Numbered from the stretch's first letter, positions 1 to 11,824 are shown. The stretch is 64,000 nt of DNA from Myotis daubentonii (GCF_963259705.1 NC_081848.1:49871408-49935407); one strand, 5' to 3'. The notes: generated by a model not told the origin, from the sequence alone. A program made the numbers and translations.

Positions 1-180
1 GATGAGACATGTTGATCAGAAACATAGTAAGCTCAATTGCAGTTTTATATTTTGTGATATCTAAATGATGAAGTAACACTGGACTACAAATATTTTTGCA
101 CATTATTTTTAAAGCATTTTATAACCAAATAAAGATATTTTTAACCAAATCAAGTTTGTTTTCACTATAAAAATGGTCTA
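1..180. other. AT-rich unclassified DNA
   Basis: AT-rich sequence with no coding signal and no repeat that I recognise. Confidence 0.4.
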
Positions 181-660
181 TATATTTGTTTCCTGTTGCT
201 GCTATAACTATTTACAACTTAATGATGTAAGACAATACAAATTTATGATCTTACAGTACTGGAGATCACAAGTCCCAAAATCGAGGTGTTAGCAGGCCTG
301 CGTTTTGTCTGGAAGCTCTGGGGGGAAATCTGTTTCATCACCTTTTGTAGCTTCTGGGGCTGCCTACATTCCTTGACTCATGGTCTCTTACTGCCATCTT
401 CAAAGCCAACAGTGTGGCATCTTCAAATCTCTCTCTCTGACTACAACCCTTGCTTCTGTCATTGTGTTGCCTTCTCTCTGATCCTCCTGCTGTCTTCTTA
501 TTAAAGCCCTTGTGATCACTTTGAGCCAGATAAGCTCCCTATCTTGAAATGATTCATTTGATCATATCTGCAAAGTCCCTTTTATCATGTAAAGTACATA
601 TTCATAGGTTTTGGGGACTAGGATATGGACATCTTTGGGCAGTTTACCACAATACTCATT
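181..660 (-). mobile_element. MLT1-type MaLR LTR fragment
   Basis: The stretch follows the reverse complement of an MLT1-class mammalian LTR. It runs from a gctgctataac...cttacagt-type segment, through a phrase about clipped text 'agtactggagatcaca', to 'ggactaggatatggac' near 625-640. No internal retroviral coding region is attached, so it is a solo or partial LTR. The short open frame inside it (286-504) is incidental. Subfamily is uncertain. Confidence 0.65.
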
Positions 661-779
661 TATACTATTTGACCTACCATAATACTCATTCATGAAGCAG
701 TAATAAAATACTGTCTGGAAAAAGTAGAAAGAGGAAAAATATTAGTAATGGTTTGACTACTAAAAGATAAACATAATGA

Positions 780-1960
780 ACATCTCCTTTCATTCTTATT
801 TTAATTGAATAGTTTTTGCATGGTTATAATTTGCACACAATTTGAAATCTTGATTTTTCACTAAATATTATATCAGACTATTTTCCATATTAGTACATAG
901 CCTGAACAAACATTTTTATTGACTAATTGACTACATAATATTCTATTGAGTGAATATATGACATTTTACTTAAGCCTTTCTTTATTTTTGGAAATTTAAA
1001 TTGTTTTTAAAAATTTAGTATTATAGAGAACTCTGTGATAAATACTTTTGCACATAATTTTTATGTTTGTGCTTATAAGTTTTTCCTTGGGATAGATTCC
1101 CATCTGTGGAATTACTTCATCAAAGCTTTGTTGTTATTGTTGTTAATCCTCACCAAGAATATTTTTTCCATTTATTTATATTTTTTTATAGAGAGTGGAA
1201 GGGAGGGGGGAGGAAGTAAGGTAGAGAGAGAGAGAGAGAAAGAGAGAAAGAGGAAAGAAACATCTGTGTGAGAGAAACACATCTATTGGTTGCCTCCTGT
1301 ATGCTACCAGACCAGGGCCAGGGATCAAACCAGATACGTGTTCTTGAGTGGGAATTGAACCCTTGACCCTCTGGTCCATGGGCTGAGGCTCTAACCACTT
1401 AACAACACTGGCCAGGGCCATCAAAGTCTTCTTATAGCAGATGTTTTTCAAAGGCTTATAGAAATATTCAGAACCACTAGATATATATTAGTGCCCATTT
1501 TGCTACATTCTCACCAGCACCAAATAAAATAACAATCACAATAATCTTTGCCAATTATGTAAGTTGAATAGATTACTTTCTTCTGTTTTAGTTTTCATTT
1601 GTTTGTTTATAAGGGAGATTAATATTTTTTCATGGACTTGTTTACTAGCCATAATTTTTCTTTGATGAGTAATTTAGGCCTTTTGCTTTGGGGAGGTGTA
1701 AACTTTTTAAACCAATTTATCTAAGATCTATACATTTTAAAAAGTTTATTTAATGTTTGTGATATTTTCTATAATTATTTTCTCTAGTTTCTTGTTTCTA
1801 TACTTTTTATGTCTAGAAGTTTTAATCTGTACATGGTCTAATGAATTCATTCTTTTCCCCCCCCTTCTTTGCTTCAAGTTTTTCTTATGGTTTAAAAAGT
1901 GTTTCTTCAGTCCAACTGGAATTTATGTTGGTATAATATCCGTGGAGAAGATCTGACTAC
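780..1960 (-). mobile_element. Old L1 fragment, split by a Ves SINE
   Basis: The segment resembles the reverse complement of the 3' part of ancient mammalian L1 ORF2, including phrases such as 'catctgtggaattacttc' before the Ves insertion and 'attctcaccagcaccaaa' after it. It is heavily diverged and holds many stops. The homology resumes directly across the Ves at 1130-1418, which shows that the SINE landed in pre-existing L1 DNA. Confidence 0.65.
1130..1418 (-). mobile_element. Ves SINE (long variant)
   Basis: A minus-strand tRNA-derived bat SINE. The right end reads 'ggccagggcc', the reverse complement of the tRNA-like head, followed leftward by the B-box region, a GA-rich tract and a T-rich left end that is the A-tail in reverse. 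It has the extended tail segment 'aatcctcaccaagaatat'. Imperfect target duplications, catcaaagctt (from 1118) and catcaaagtctt (from 1419), flank it. The open frames here come from the GA tract. Confidence 0.85.
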
Positions 1961-2370
1961 TGCTTAAATTTTACCCAAAAGAGGGGCCTGATTTGTGCTT
2001 ATGAGTTCTCTGCACTGAGCCACCTGTTTTTTCCCTCTGCACTGAAAATAAAAGAGGTGACAGAAAGGTGTGAAAAGCTATATTGTTTCTCTGGTCACAA
2101 AGAGGAAGTTTCCCTTTTCTGAGTATGTCCAACCTTCTGCAAATATTCTTGCCTTCTCGTTAACATTTTAGCTTAAAATTGAGACAGAATTAGTTTTAGA
2201 TAGATTGGGTTAAATATATCTTAAATAGAAAAAAAGTCAAATTTTCAAAATAGTATTGGAAACTATTTTATCAGATATAAAACACACAGTTGATAAATTT
2301 AAATTCTAGATGAATTGGTTTAAGTAAATTAAGCAAGAGCGGGCAATCCTTCCTCTGGACAACAATTTAG
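1960..2370. other. AT-rich unclassified DNA
   Basis: Non-coding AT-rich sequence with no recognisable element. It may continue the diverged L1 on its left. Confidence 0.35.
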
Positions 2371-2372
2371 AC

Positions 2373-2842
2373 CAGCCCTGTCCAATGGACATAAAATGTG
2401 AACTACATATGGAATGTTAAGTTTTCTAGTAGCAGCATTTAAAAAGTTAAAAAGTGATCTAAACAAATGTGTTTACTTAACTCAATATACCCCAAATATT
2501 ATAATTTCAGCATAGAAATTTAATTGATTTTTGAGAAAGAGGAAGAGAAAGGGAAACATCAATTGGTTGTTGCCTGCAGTACGCAACCTGACCAGGGAGC
2601 AAACCTGCAACCTGGGGATGTGCCCTGACTGGGAATTGAACCACAATGATGCGCAAACAACTTACCACACCAGCCAGGGCTCAGCACAGAGTCATTGTTT
2701 ACATTCTTTTATTTTCATGCTAAGTCTTTGAAGTCCAGTGTTGATATTACTCTTACAGCACTTCTCAGTTTGGATTAACCTCATTTCAAGTGCTCAATAG
2801 TTACATGTGGCTAGTGGCTGTCCTATTGGCTAGAGCAGTTCT
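2373..2842 (+). mobile_element. Old Charlie-type hAT element, split by a Ves
   Basis: The left end reads 'cagccctgtccaatgga' and the right end 'ggctagtggctgtcctattgg', with the segment 'caagtgctcaatagttac' between. These match an old mammalian hAT-Charlie non-autonomous element whose termini are inverted copies of a CTGTCCAAT-type sequence. A Ves SINE (2518-2680) interrupts it. Subfamily is not assigned. Confidence 0.65.
2518..2680 (-). mobile_element. Ves SINE
   Basis: Short minus-strand Ves ending in 'ccagccagggc'. It is flanked by imperfect duplications tcagcatagaa (2507-2517) and tcagcacagag (2681-2691). It lies inside the old hAT element. Confidence 0.85.
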
Positions 2843-3321
2843 AGATACAGAAACACATTTTGGCTGTTTGATTCATTTTTTTCTACATCCCATGCTGCAC
2901 AACCTTGTAAGAATGTCTTTTCTCAGGCCCTATTACAGTTGATCAGTTTTTGATTATTGCTTGGTTACAATCATTTTAAACAGAACCCTTCTCAGCAGAA
3001 ATTGGGTTTCCCAGTCCCTGCAGCCGTGGTTTACAGACAATTTCTTGCTCACTGCTGCTGATGGTTGATTAGTCTCTTGGTCACCCTCTCTGCCTCCCTG
3101 ATTCTTTCTGCCTCTGCCTCTCACCTTTCATTCCTCCCCTCCATTTTAAGAATAAAAACAGCTTTATTACTTTTTCTTCTGATTAAAAAAGTAATTATAT
3201 GTTTATTATAAAAAAAGAATCAGGCACTAAGAAGGAAAAAAGAAGAAAGTAATCAATTGCAGCTTATTATAGAAAGATAACCATTAGTCACATTGAGGTA
3301 GCTCTTTTAGTATTGCAATTA
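2843..3321. other. Unclassified non-coding DNA
   Basis: No coding signal. It includes a pyrimidine-rich stretch near 3085-3150 and an A-rich stretch near 3180-3245, and ends at the 5' TC of the adjacent Helitron. Confidence 0.35.
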
Positions 3322-4326
3322 TCTATATATATAAAAGCCTAAGAGTCTGTCCGGCCATCTGACCAGTAGCTATGATGTGCACTGACCACCAGGAGGCAGA
3401 AGCTCAATGCAGGAACTGCCATGATGCGCACTGGCCATTTAAAAAGAAACGGCACTGCAGACCTGGCACCGACAAACCAACACTTGGCTTCCCCCTCGTG
3501 GGACACAGGCCCCACCACCACCCTGGAGTGACACCCCACCAAATCACAGCCAACTCTGCCAAGACCCCATGGCACAAAATGTGGCCCACAGCCTAGCCCA
3601 GCCTGGAAATGGTCACTGTGGGCACCGGGTAATGACATCACGTAGCAATGCCTGGCTTCCTCTCCCTAGCGACTAGCCTCCTTGGAGTTTCTTCAGCCCA
3701 GGAACACGACTTGCTTTATAGCCAGGTGCAAACATTTTACATTTTAACCAAATGTCTGTGAAGTGTTTTCCCGTGCCTCATCTCATTTGATCCTCACAGA
3801 AATCCTGGAGTAGGTAGATAGTAGACTTGGTAGAATCCTATTTTCTTTTCATTAGCTGGAAAACAGAGATTTAGAAAGATTAGAAACTTGACCTGACTGA
3901 AAAGAAGTAAGAAATGGTGGACCTTGAAAATGACTGTGGGTTTTCTCACTGCGCAGAATATAGTCAAACACTGCTACAGTTAAATATTTCACCCTTTGTT
4001 CTCCCTGTGTGATCTACAATAATAATCTGCTCCATGTTGATATTTACTGCTGTGTTGCTGACAATTACCTGAAAGAGAAGTTGGGGTGCTTCACTGGGCT
4101 GGAAAAAGTTTAGCTAAATCAGAAAGCAGGTCTAATTAAACAATTTTATCTCTCTCTATATAAAGCTCTCGCCAGCGCCAATCGCACATGTGTGTTTCCA
4201 TCTGTCATTGTTGATTGTGAATTTGGCTGACACTTCTGTTAAAGAGAAGGGTGAATAGCGATATTAGAATATTTCTTCTAATTAATTCCCTTTCAATGTG
4301 CACAAATCCATGCACCGGGCCTCTAG
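3322..4326 (+). mobile_element. HeliBat-type non-autonomous Helitron with captured DNA
   Basis: Starts with the Helitron 5' TC in 'tctatatatataaaagcc' and ends 'gcaccgggcctctag', giving the diagnostic 3' CTAG. A partly decayed palindrome, 'gtgcacaaatccatgcac', lies just inside the 3' end. It has no helicase or Rep coding, so it depends on an autonomous partner. The interior includes a minus-strand MIR (about 3755-3930) and flanking DNA also present in the Helitron at 42433-43773. That suggests host DNA captured before the copies spread. Confidence 0.85.
3755..3930 (-). repeat. MIR SINE carried inside a Helitron
   Basis: Reverse MIR core with 'ctcatttgatcctcacag' and 'ggaaaacagagatttagaaa'. 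It lies wholly within the Helitron at 3322-4326 and recurs, inverted, in the Helitron at 42433-43773. It therefore travelled with the Helitron rather than inserting here. Confidence 0.7.
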
Positions 4327-4339
4327 AACAATTATGAAA

Positions 4340-4820
4340 ATGAAATCATACAATGTATGCTATTTTACTTTGCCTTTTACAAATAGCATATCATGGATAT
4401 ACTTGTATTAAAAATATGAATTGACCTCATTGGTCTTCATGGCTGCACAGCAATATATATATCTCATACACACACACACACACACATGCACGCACACACA
4501 CACACACCATCCTTTCTATAACTAGTCTCCTATTAGATATTTAGGTCATTTCTAATTTTTCACTCTTACAACTAGTACATCAATGTCCTTATACATACTT
4601 CTTTGCTTTAGTATTTCGTGATTTTCTAGGAAGACATTTCTAAATTAGGTTGCATTTTAGTTTGTCCTTCAGAAAGCTTATGCAGTTTATATCCCTTACA
4701 GCAGGGTATGAGAATGTTTGTCATCCTACATCCTCACTGGAACTGGGTATTATCAATCTTTTCTAATCATGCCCGTTTTACTTTGAATCTTACTCATTTT
4801 GTTTTTAAAGTTTTGGAAGT
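4340..4820 (-). mobile_element. Old L1 fragment with an (AC)n tract
   Basis: Diverged L1 3' region in reverse orientation, with 'tggctgcacagcaatatat' and 'gtacatcaatgtccttatac'-like phrases. An (AC)n microsatellite interrupts it. Confidence 0.55.
4468..4507. repeat. (AC)n microsatellite
   Basis: About 40 bp of CA dinucleotides interrupted by 'atgcacg'. Confidence 0.9.
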
Positions 4821-4939
4821 ATCTTCACATTGATTATAATATATGGGGACATTCAAAGTTTTGAGTGAATATCTAAATCATATAACTTAATTATGTACCA
4901 TATGTCTCTAAGTGATTTCACGCAAGTGGAAGGGTGTAA

Positions 4940-5310
4940 CTGGGTGTATCAAACAGGATGGGCTTGCTTATGCTAAAGTTAGGAACACACGAAAGTCCAT
5001 TTCTCGCCCATGATCCATCTGCAGTGCAGTTCAGAAGGGGAGCTTTGTTCACTGTAGACACAAGGTGACAGGCTGACAGAGGTCCAATCTTGACTTTGTT
5101 TCTAGAATTACCTCATCACATAAAAGAGGGCCTACAAATCATGTTGATTCTTAAAGCTTTTACCTCATCAGATACAGGTGCTTCTGCTCACATTTCATTT
5201 CTCAAAGCAAACCACAAGAACACACCCACCTCCCAAGGGGATAGGGAATGCAGACCTGTTAGGAGAACGGGACTGACTCTCCCTGAGCGTCCCTAATGAC
5301 TGGAGGAAAG
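4940..5310. repeat. Old LTR-like interspersed repeat
   Basis: Phrases such as 'tccatttctcgcccatgatcc' shortened and 'gtgcagttcagaagggga' recall an old mammalian LTR-class repeat. Family and boundaries are uncertain. Confidence 0.4.
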
Positions 5311-5321
5311 AAGCTACTCCC

Positions 5322-5442
5322 AGGTACATATTATTATCTAAATGTCACAGATAAGAGAACTGAGACGTAGAGAGCTTAAGAAATAGTTCCAGGTCACTTA
5401 GCTAGTAAGAGGCAGTGCTGGCGTTGTCATTTAGGCCAGTAT
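5322..5442 (-). repeat. MIR fragment
   Basis: Reverse MIR core: 'gagaactgagacgtagaga' followed by 'aggtcacttagctagtaag'. Confidence 0.7.
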
Positions 5443-5689
5443 GACTGGAAACATATGCTCTTTGCACTACATTGTCCTCTTAAGGAGCATCTGCAGCATT
5501 TCCAGGTTTTGGGACTGTACTGGGGGGAGAAAAGCTAGCTTCTCCCCTCCTGTGTGTCTCTTTTACTGCTCACGCAAAACACGTCACTTCTGGACAGCAC
5601 ATGTGTGGGTTTCTCCCCACACATTAAACAGTTCTCTGTGACACTAGGCTGGTGTCCTATAATTTAACTCAATTCTAAGACTATCTACC

Positions 5690-6390
5690 TGGAGATGGTG
5701 TCAGATCCCACAGGTTAAGGGCTCAGTCCCACAAAACTGCCTCCCACGTCAGGTGCTAGTTGCAAGTAGTAGGTCCTGAGGTTACCCATAACTTCTGTCC
5801 ATCTTGGCTACAAACCAGAGATTCTCATGACCTTCTCCCCCAAGGATCTGATTATTTGCTAGAACAGCGCACAGAACTCAGGGAAACACTTCCAAAATTT
5901 TACCAATTTATTAAAGGGTATGCTAAAGGATACAGATGAACAGCCAGATGAAGAGATACATGGGCCCAGTCTGGGAGGTTCCCAAGTGCAGGCACTTCTG
6001 TCCCGTAGAGTTGAGGTTTGACACCCGCCTGGTACGTGAATATGCGCACCAACCTGGCAGCTCCCTGAACAGCACACCACTGGGACTTTTATGGAGGCTT
6101 CATCTGTAGGGATGGCCGATTATTAACTCCATTTAAAGCCCTTCTCTTTCTCAAGAGAATGGGGGTGGGGCTGAACATTCCAAGCTTCCATTCACAGCTT
6201 CATCTTTCTGGTGACCAGCCCCCATTTGGAACATTCCAGGAACCCACCAAGAGTCACTGCATCAGAGCAAAAGACACTTCTATCGCCAAGGAAATTACAA
6301 GGATTTCAGGGCCTCTGTGCCAGGAACTGGGGGCAGAGGCCAATATATATTTTCTATGATCTCGCCAGGGACATATATTTCCTTGTAGTC
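5690..6390 (-). mobile_element. Old ERVL-class LTR
   Basis: About 700 bp resembling a mammalian ERVL/MaLR-class LTR, with 'ctagaacagcgcacagaac' and 'gtgccaggaactgggggca' landmarks. On the minus strand it offers an AATAAA at about 5907-5912. No gag or pol remnant was seen next to it. Open frames within it are incidental. Confidence 0.55.
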
Positions 6391-6784
6391 ATGTGTTGAT
6401 GTGGGTCTCTCGGATTCTCTGGGGCTGTTTTCATTCATGCTCCTTGCCTTCTCAGCCCATCAAACACATCACTGGGCCTAGTCCGTGCTAGGCCCTCCTG
6501 CTTCCCCTCTGACAGACTCTGCTCAGGTCCGCTGTCCTGCTGGGGCAGGTGCTCTGCAGAAGTGCCCACTGTGCTGTCCTCCTTCTTTGGTCCATCACTT
6601 GCAAATATGGCAGTACCATTGCTTTGGGGATGTTTTCTTGCAAGTATCCTATGCTTTGATCATGTTTCAGTTCAAAACATGTCCAAAGAACATTGTTTTG
6701 GACAATGAAGGTTTCGATAACATATGCGCATCTTGTTGGTGTGCATTTGGTTTTTCTTGATGATATTTAGAGGAAGGAAACTAA
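6391..6784. other. Unclassified non-coding DNA
   Basis: No recognised repeat. A 91-codon open frame (6485-6760) shows no domain or signal and is probably chance. Confidence 0.35.
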
Positions 6785-6905
6785 AACTTGTTGGAAACCC
6801 TCTGGGTGTCAGGCATGGTTGTAAGCATGTTAATGTCTTTTAATCCTCAGTTATTCTTTATGACAACACTCTTAGGGATGGGTTATTATTGAGGAGTGTA
6901 ATTAT
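6785..6905 (-). repeat. MIR fragment
   Basis: Reverse MIR: 'gtgtcaggcatggttgtaag' then 'tttaatcctcagttattc'. Confidence 0.55.
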
Positions 6906-7084
6906 TCAAAGAGGAGAAGGTAAGAAAAAGGAGACATCTGGTCTCAGATTTCTAATAGGGGTATTAACACTTTCTTTAACAGGTTTCCCTTAATTACTCT
7001 CATGGACAGGTTTTCAGCCTCTGCAGGATATTTATAATTTCTAAAATGTGGGACCACCCCTAGAGGATTTGGAAATGGGTATGG

Positions 7085-7560
7085 AACTTGAGAGCATATC
7101 ATTTAGGACTTGTTTGGATGCAAGCAACAGAATACTCAACCGATTATGGCATAAGCAAAAAAGGAGGGGATTTATTGGCTTCTACAACTAAAAAGTGCAG
7201 GGTAGATAGGTATAGTTTGATCCAGGAACTAATACCAGGTCCAAATCTCTATTTCTTGGCACTAGTTTTCCCTATACTGGCTTCATTTTCAGACTCTATG
7301 TGGTGGCAAGAAGGCGCCGAAAGCATCAGCCTTTTGTCCTTCCGGACATAAGTTCAATAGACAAGATCATATGTTTTCTTCTTAGCAATCCCAAAAAGTT
7401 TTATTGCATTGGCTGTGTTTAGGTTAGAATCTATCCCTTAAGCAGTCACTATGGGCTGGGGCCTGTGATGCTGCAATTGGTCAGGTCTGCAGTAATGACC
7501 ATCTCTGGAATTTGCCTGTGGACTTCATGAGAGTGAGGGTGGGGGTGGTTCCAAGGGAAA
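7085..7560. repeat. Old interspersed repeat, family unresolved
   Basis: The phrases 'ttggatgcaagcaacagaat' and 'ggcttcattttcagactct' recall a widespread old mammalian repeat, probably LTR-class. The 87-codon open frame (7088-7351) lies in it and is not a gene. Confidence 0.45.
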
Positions 7561-7899
7561 ATCAGGGTGCAGTTGCCAGAAGAAAGTTAAATGTTGGCTG
7601 CATAGTGAAAACAACTGATACTCAGTACAAACAGTATTTTAAAATCACCCCCCCTTTTTATTCATCAGAATAGTTTACAGTATGAACATGTTTTCATGTT
7701 ATAAAAGCTTAACTCATAGGTTTATTGTGAGGATAAAGAAAAGTGTTCTTTAGAAGATAGACACTTATCCAATAATTATTATGAAACATGAAAACTTTCC
7801 ATTTTTCCTTAGCTGTCAGAAAGCCGAAAGCTATCTTAGTGTTCATTACAGAGATGTCGCTTCCAAAATTCTTAATACAGTTATTCATCTTGTAACCTT
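7561..7899. other. Unclassified AT-rich DNA
   Basis: No repeat or coding signal recognised. Confidence 0.3.
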
Positions 7900-8130
7900 T
7901 TATCATTTAATAATATATTGTGAATATTTTTAGTTATTACTATACATGACTTTTAATGACTGCTTAGTATTCCTCCAATGGATGTACCACAATTTACTTA
8001 CACATTGTTCTAATATAATATAGCAAGGGGCATCTTTGTGTAGAGATGCAGTTAATTCCGTAGGATAAATTTTAGAAGTGGGTTTGTTCCTGGAAAGGCA
8101 GTACCACCATATTCATTTTTTTTCATAGAA
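7900..8130 (-). mobile_element. Old L1 fragment
   Basis: Reverse L1 3' region: 'ggatgtaccacaatttactt' and 'ggataaattttagaagtggg', matching the classic 'gtaccata...ttagaagtgga' stretch of old L1. Confidence 0.6.
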
Positions 8131-9689
8131 AGTAGAGAAGTAAAAGAAATATCAGTAGTATATTGCTACTTTGCACAAGAACACTAAGCTACCATTGTAT
8201 ACATTTAGTAGTTTCCTGGGAAAGTTCAGTTGGTTGACAGTTGAGCTGTCCTTGAAAAGTCATTTGGCAGTTCTATTTCCCATCTGCTTTCTCATCTACT
8301 GGGCAAAGGGCATATTTTTTCCAGATGACGATTGCTGTCCTATTTTGGAGTGATATCAGGCCATTAATGCCAAATGCCCAGTGCTTAGAGGAAGCACCCT
8401 ATCAAAGCTGGGAAAATACTCAGGATACAAGTCAGAGCAGACTTCTTGAAGAAGGCAGAGTTTGAGGCAGAACAAGGTTTGGGTAACATCAAGTAGGCAG
8501 AGGATGAGTGGCTTGTATATAGTTCGTAGGAGCAAAGACCATTTGGGGCACCTTGCCAAAAACCAGTGCATTATAAAACCATTGGCACACAAAAAGCACA
8601 AAACTAGTTAAATTGAAAACCTATCACCTCCCCACATTCATAATTCTATTTCCCAATATATTAACTAAGAGACGTTTACCCTATTAAGAGGCCTCTATTC
8701 AGGGTCTTGCTACTATCAGGGACGTACCTTCTCTGGGCTAGCCTGGCCTATATTCTTTTTATTAAGGAATTAAATGGATATTTTAGGACACCAAGAGCTA
8801 AGATGACTCAAAGGAATATTCTTTGTTTACTTTTATTCTCTATGAAAGGCACTGCCATGCAACATTCAGATCTTGCAGCGCTTTACCAAAGGTGGGGTTA
8901 TTTTGGAAGGTTAAACAGTCTAGCACCCCCTAGCGGGAATGGCCCACTTTGTGTTAGTGAGTGAAGACAGAAGGCATTTGCCTACAGCTCTTGGCCAAGT
9001 CCCTGTGAGCACTATCAAGCTTCTTTGGTTACCTCCCATGGGAAGATATTAGAATGTTCCTCTGCTTGAGGTGAGCAGTCCCAGTGGGCAGATTTTCTCT
9101 ATCCTTAACAAGAATACTTAAAGTGCAAGTGAATGTCATTTTTGGACCTAGAGAAATTATTAAAGAAATCTTATACCCACCTCATGTTCCATTTGTTGCA
9201 AGAAGTATAATCTTCTGGAAGGGCACACACAGACTTGATGTGACATAAGCACAGGGTCAGTCACAATGGCCTAATCCCACTAGTTTCTCACGAGGAAGAA
9301 GAAGATATCACTAACTGAATGGGGAGTGTTAGGGAGTATTTGTGCACATTAAACGGAAGTTGTCCAGGGCCTTCCAGCCCTTTTATATTAGGTTAAGGCA
9401 GTAACTGAAAAACACCAAATGCTTTCACTTGCTTTGGAATGGCTCCAGGAATATGCTACTAGTGAGTCACTCATGGGTGTAGCCAAAAAGCAATTCCAGA
9501 CAGGTGGTAAGGAGAGGTTTTGAATTACTCCCCTGTTTGAAGTTCCCCTGAGATAAATATCTAGCATGGGATCAACAACAGTGGCACTTGGCCTTGTGCT
9601 CTGGACTTTCGCAAGATCCGGATCTCAAGGGCCAACTTGGTCCAACTCTGAGGATCCCAGTAAAGATGACACCTGGAGGTAAATGCGAA
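8131..9689. other. Unique non-coding DNA
   Basis: About 1.5 kb without a recognised element or a convincing coding region. Short open frames lack domains, good start context or splice support. Confidence 0.35.
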
Positions 9690-9830
9690 CAGCCTTCAAA
9701 ATACATCCTCGTTTGTCTTCAAAGTCCTCATTCTGAGGGCAGGACCCCTGTGCTGTTTATTCCTGCCCCAGTATCTGGCCCACAATAGTTATCAACATCT
9801 GCTGGATGAACAGATGGATGAATGAGGCAG
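9690..9830 (+). repeat. L2 3' tail fragment
   Basis: The phrases 'gtatctggcccacaatagtt' and 'tgctggatgaacagatgga' match the L2 3' end (consensus 'ggcacatagtaggtgctc...'). Confidence 0.55.
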
Positions 9831-9959
9831 GCTAGGACCAGGTCCAGCTGCCTCCAGTCCTGCCTGCGGGGTCTTCCTTCATGCACGGGCATGCCGTGCT
9901 GTACCTCAGCAATGGAAGATGATATCTAGAGGCTGCTGGAGAGCAGAGGCTACGGGCTT

Positions 9960-10185
9960 GCGAGTTGGAGTCAGAAATATCCAGGCACTAATCCTAGCTC
10001 TGTCACTTGTTAGTTGTGTGACCTCAGATCAGTTACTTGATCTTTGAGCTTCTGTATCCTTACATATAAAATGGATATAATAGAATATTTCTTATTTGAC
10101 TATCAGAAGAATAAAATAAGATAATGCCTATGAAATGTTTAGCTAAGTCCCTGGCGCACAGTAAGGGCTCAACAAATGGGTCCAT
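9960..10185 (+). repeat. MIR
   Basis: Nearly full MIR: 'tcctagctctgtcacttgtt', 'gtgtgacctcagatcagtta', 'cttacatataaaatgg', and a tail 'agtccctggcgcacagtaag'. Confidence 0.85.
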
Positions 10186-11177
10186 CTGGGATTCTGTGCA
10201 TTTTGTAGATGCACTGCTATACACACAGAGAGGTGGCTTGGGAGAAACAGCACTCACCACCATTTCTAGAGTAGGCAGCATCATGGATTCTGGACCCTGT
10301 GGTGTCACGATCATTGTGTCAGGTGTGTGGGCCATGAATCATGAGGAAAAGTTCTGAGGTCACATGCGTAGGGATGAGATCAGGGTAAGGCGCGTGATTA
10401 AGTCACACGGAGCCAGAAGCAGATCTACTTGATCCTCAGGATAAGAGTTACAGTTGATTTCATAGAAGATGAGGGATGGGAGCACTTCAGCTGGGACTAG
10501 TCTGGGTCTCAAATTTGAATGGGCTTCCTATCAATCAGGGGATGCCTCTGCTCAGCAGGGATGACCCTCCCTGCCAAGTGTTTTTATGGAGCCATCATGA
10601 CGGCTAAATTTGATTCCAGCAAGATGCACCACTGGGCAAATATTATTGTGAGTTCTACGTGCCAGAAACTTCTACGGGCTGTCATCTGAGAAAGCCCCAG
10701 AACACTGAGACAGGAGCCAAGCCTCGCCCTGTAAGCCACGTGGGTGATGATTCAGTGAGTGAAATGTTAATTGCTCAGAAATGACTGATGGTGCTGTGGG
10801 TGGTTACTAAATTACACCTTTGGTGATCAGTCATTCACTCAACAAAAATGTGTTTCCCTTCTTTGCTTTCCTCGTAGGTGAAGCTGTATCAGTGAGAGAC
10901 CACATATTTGGGCCCACAACGTGCCAGGAGGATGGCATGCTTCTGTGCAGGTGTTTTCATCCTGTTTGCTTCCATAGGCATGTGAATCCCAGGAGGTTTG
11001 GTGACTCTTTAACTCCCCAGAGCTACCCTTGGAAGCAGCGAGGTTACCGGAGTTCCGGCACAGAGGCTGGATGTAAATGCTGAGCAGGAACAGTTGAGAG
11101 AAGATACGCATCGTAGCTGGTGCTCAGCGTTTTCATGCATTAACTATTCTCACTGTCAGAAAATGGAATATTTAGAT
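10186..11177. other. Unique non-coding DNA
   Basis: No repeat recognised. Overlapping open frames on both strands (10060-10357, 10820-11111) have no recognisable domain. Confidence 0.35.
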
Positions 11178-11621
11178 CAGGGGTCCTCAAACTTTTTTTT
11201 TTTTTTTTAAATATATTTTATTGATTTTTTACAGAGAGAAAGGGTGAGAGATAGAGAGTTAGAAACATCGATGAGAGAGAAACATCGATCAGCTGCCTCT
11301 TGCACATCTCCCACTGGGGATATGCCCGCAACCCAGGTACATGCCCTTGACCGGAATCGAACCTGAGACCCTTCAGTCCGCAGGCCGACGCTCTATCCAC
11401 TGAGCCAAACCGGTTTCGGCGGTCCTCAAACTTTTTAAACAGGGGGCCAGTTCACTGTCCCTCAGACCGTTGGAGGGCTGGACTATAGTTTTAAAAAAAA
11501 ACTATGAACAAATTCCTAGGCATACTGCACATATCTTATTTTGAAGTAAAAAAACAAAACGGGAACAAATACAATATTTTTATTTGCATGTGGCCCGCAG
11601 GCCGTAGTTTGAGGACCCCTG
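11178..11621. mobile_element. Non-autonomous hAT element with nested Ves
   Basis: Terminal inverted repeats begin CAGGGGTCCTCAAAC at both ends. An exact 8-bp duplication ATTTAGAT flanks it (11170-11177 and 11622-11629), the hAT hallmark. Without the Ves and its second target copy the element is about 205 bp, with no transposase coding. It is a different family from the CAGYGGTTCTCAACC elements elsewhere in the window. Confidence 0.9.
11198..11420 (-). mobile_element. Ves SINE nested in hAT element
   Basis: Full-length-looking minus-strand Ves with the reverse tRNA-like head 'ccactgagccaaaccggttt'. A perfect 16-bp duplication (GGTCCTCAAACTTTTT) at 11182-11197 and 11421-11436 marks L1-type target-primed insertion. 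It postdates the hAT insertion. Confidence 0.95.
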
Positions 11622-11824
11622 ATTTAGATATTAGTCCCTGGAGGAGGCCCGAGGTTTTAGCGACAGAATTCTGTTACATTGAAAAGCTACTGAACAAGTC
11701 ACCCTCCTTAGTCTATAGCTATGGCCACTCGGTGGAGCTCACAGTAATAAACACACTTTGAGATAAAATCCCAGTGCCCCTGGGGTATGGGGCACAAGTC
11801 TCCCAAGGCTGCTCTTTCTCCAAG

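Noticed and set aside
1130..1418. tRNA-like A and B box sequences in the Ves SINEs as tRNA genes
   Set aside because: They belong to tRNA-derived SINE heads. No cloverleaf with a valid anticodon arm was seen.
5690..6390. Provirus with retroviral genes
   Set aside because: Only LTR-like sequence is present; no gag, pol or env remnant was seen on either side.
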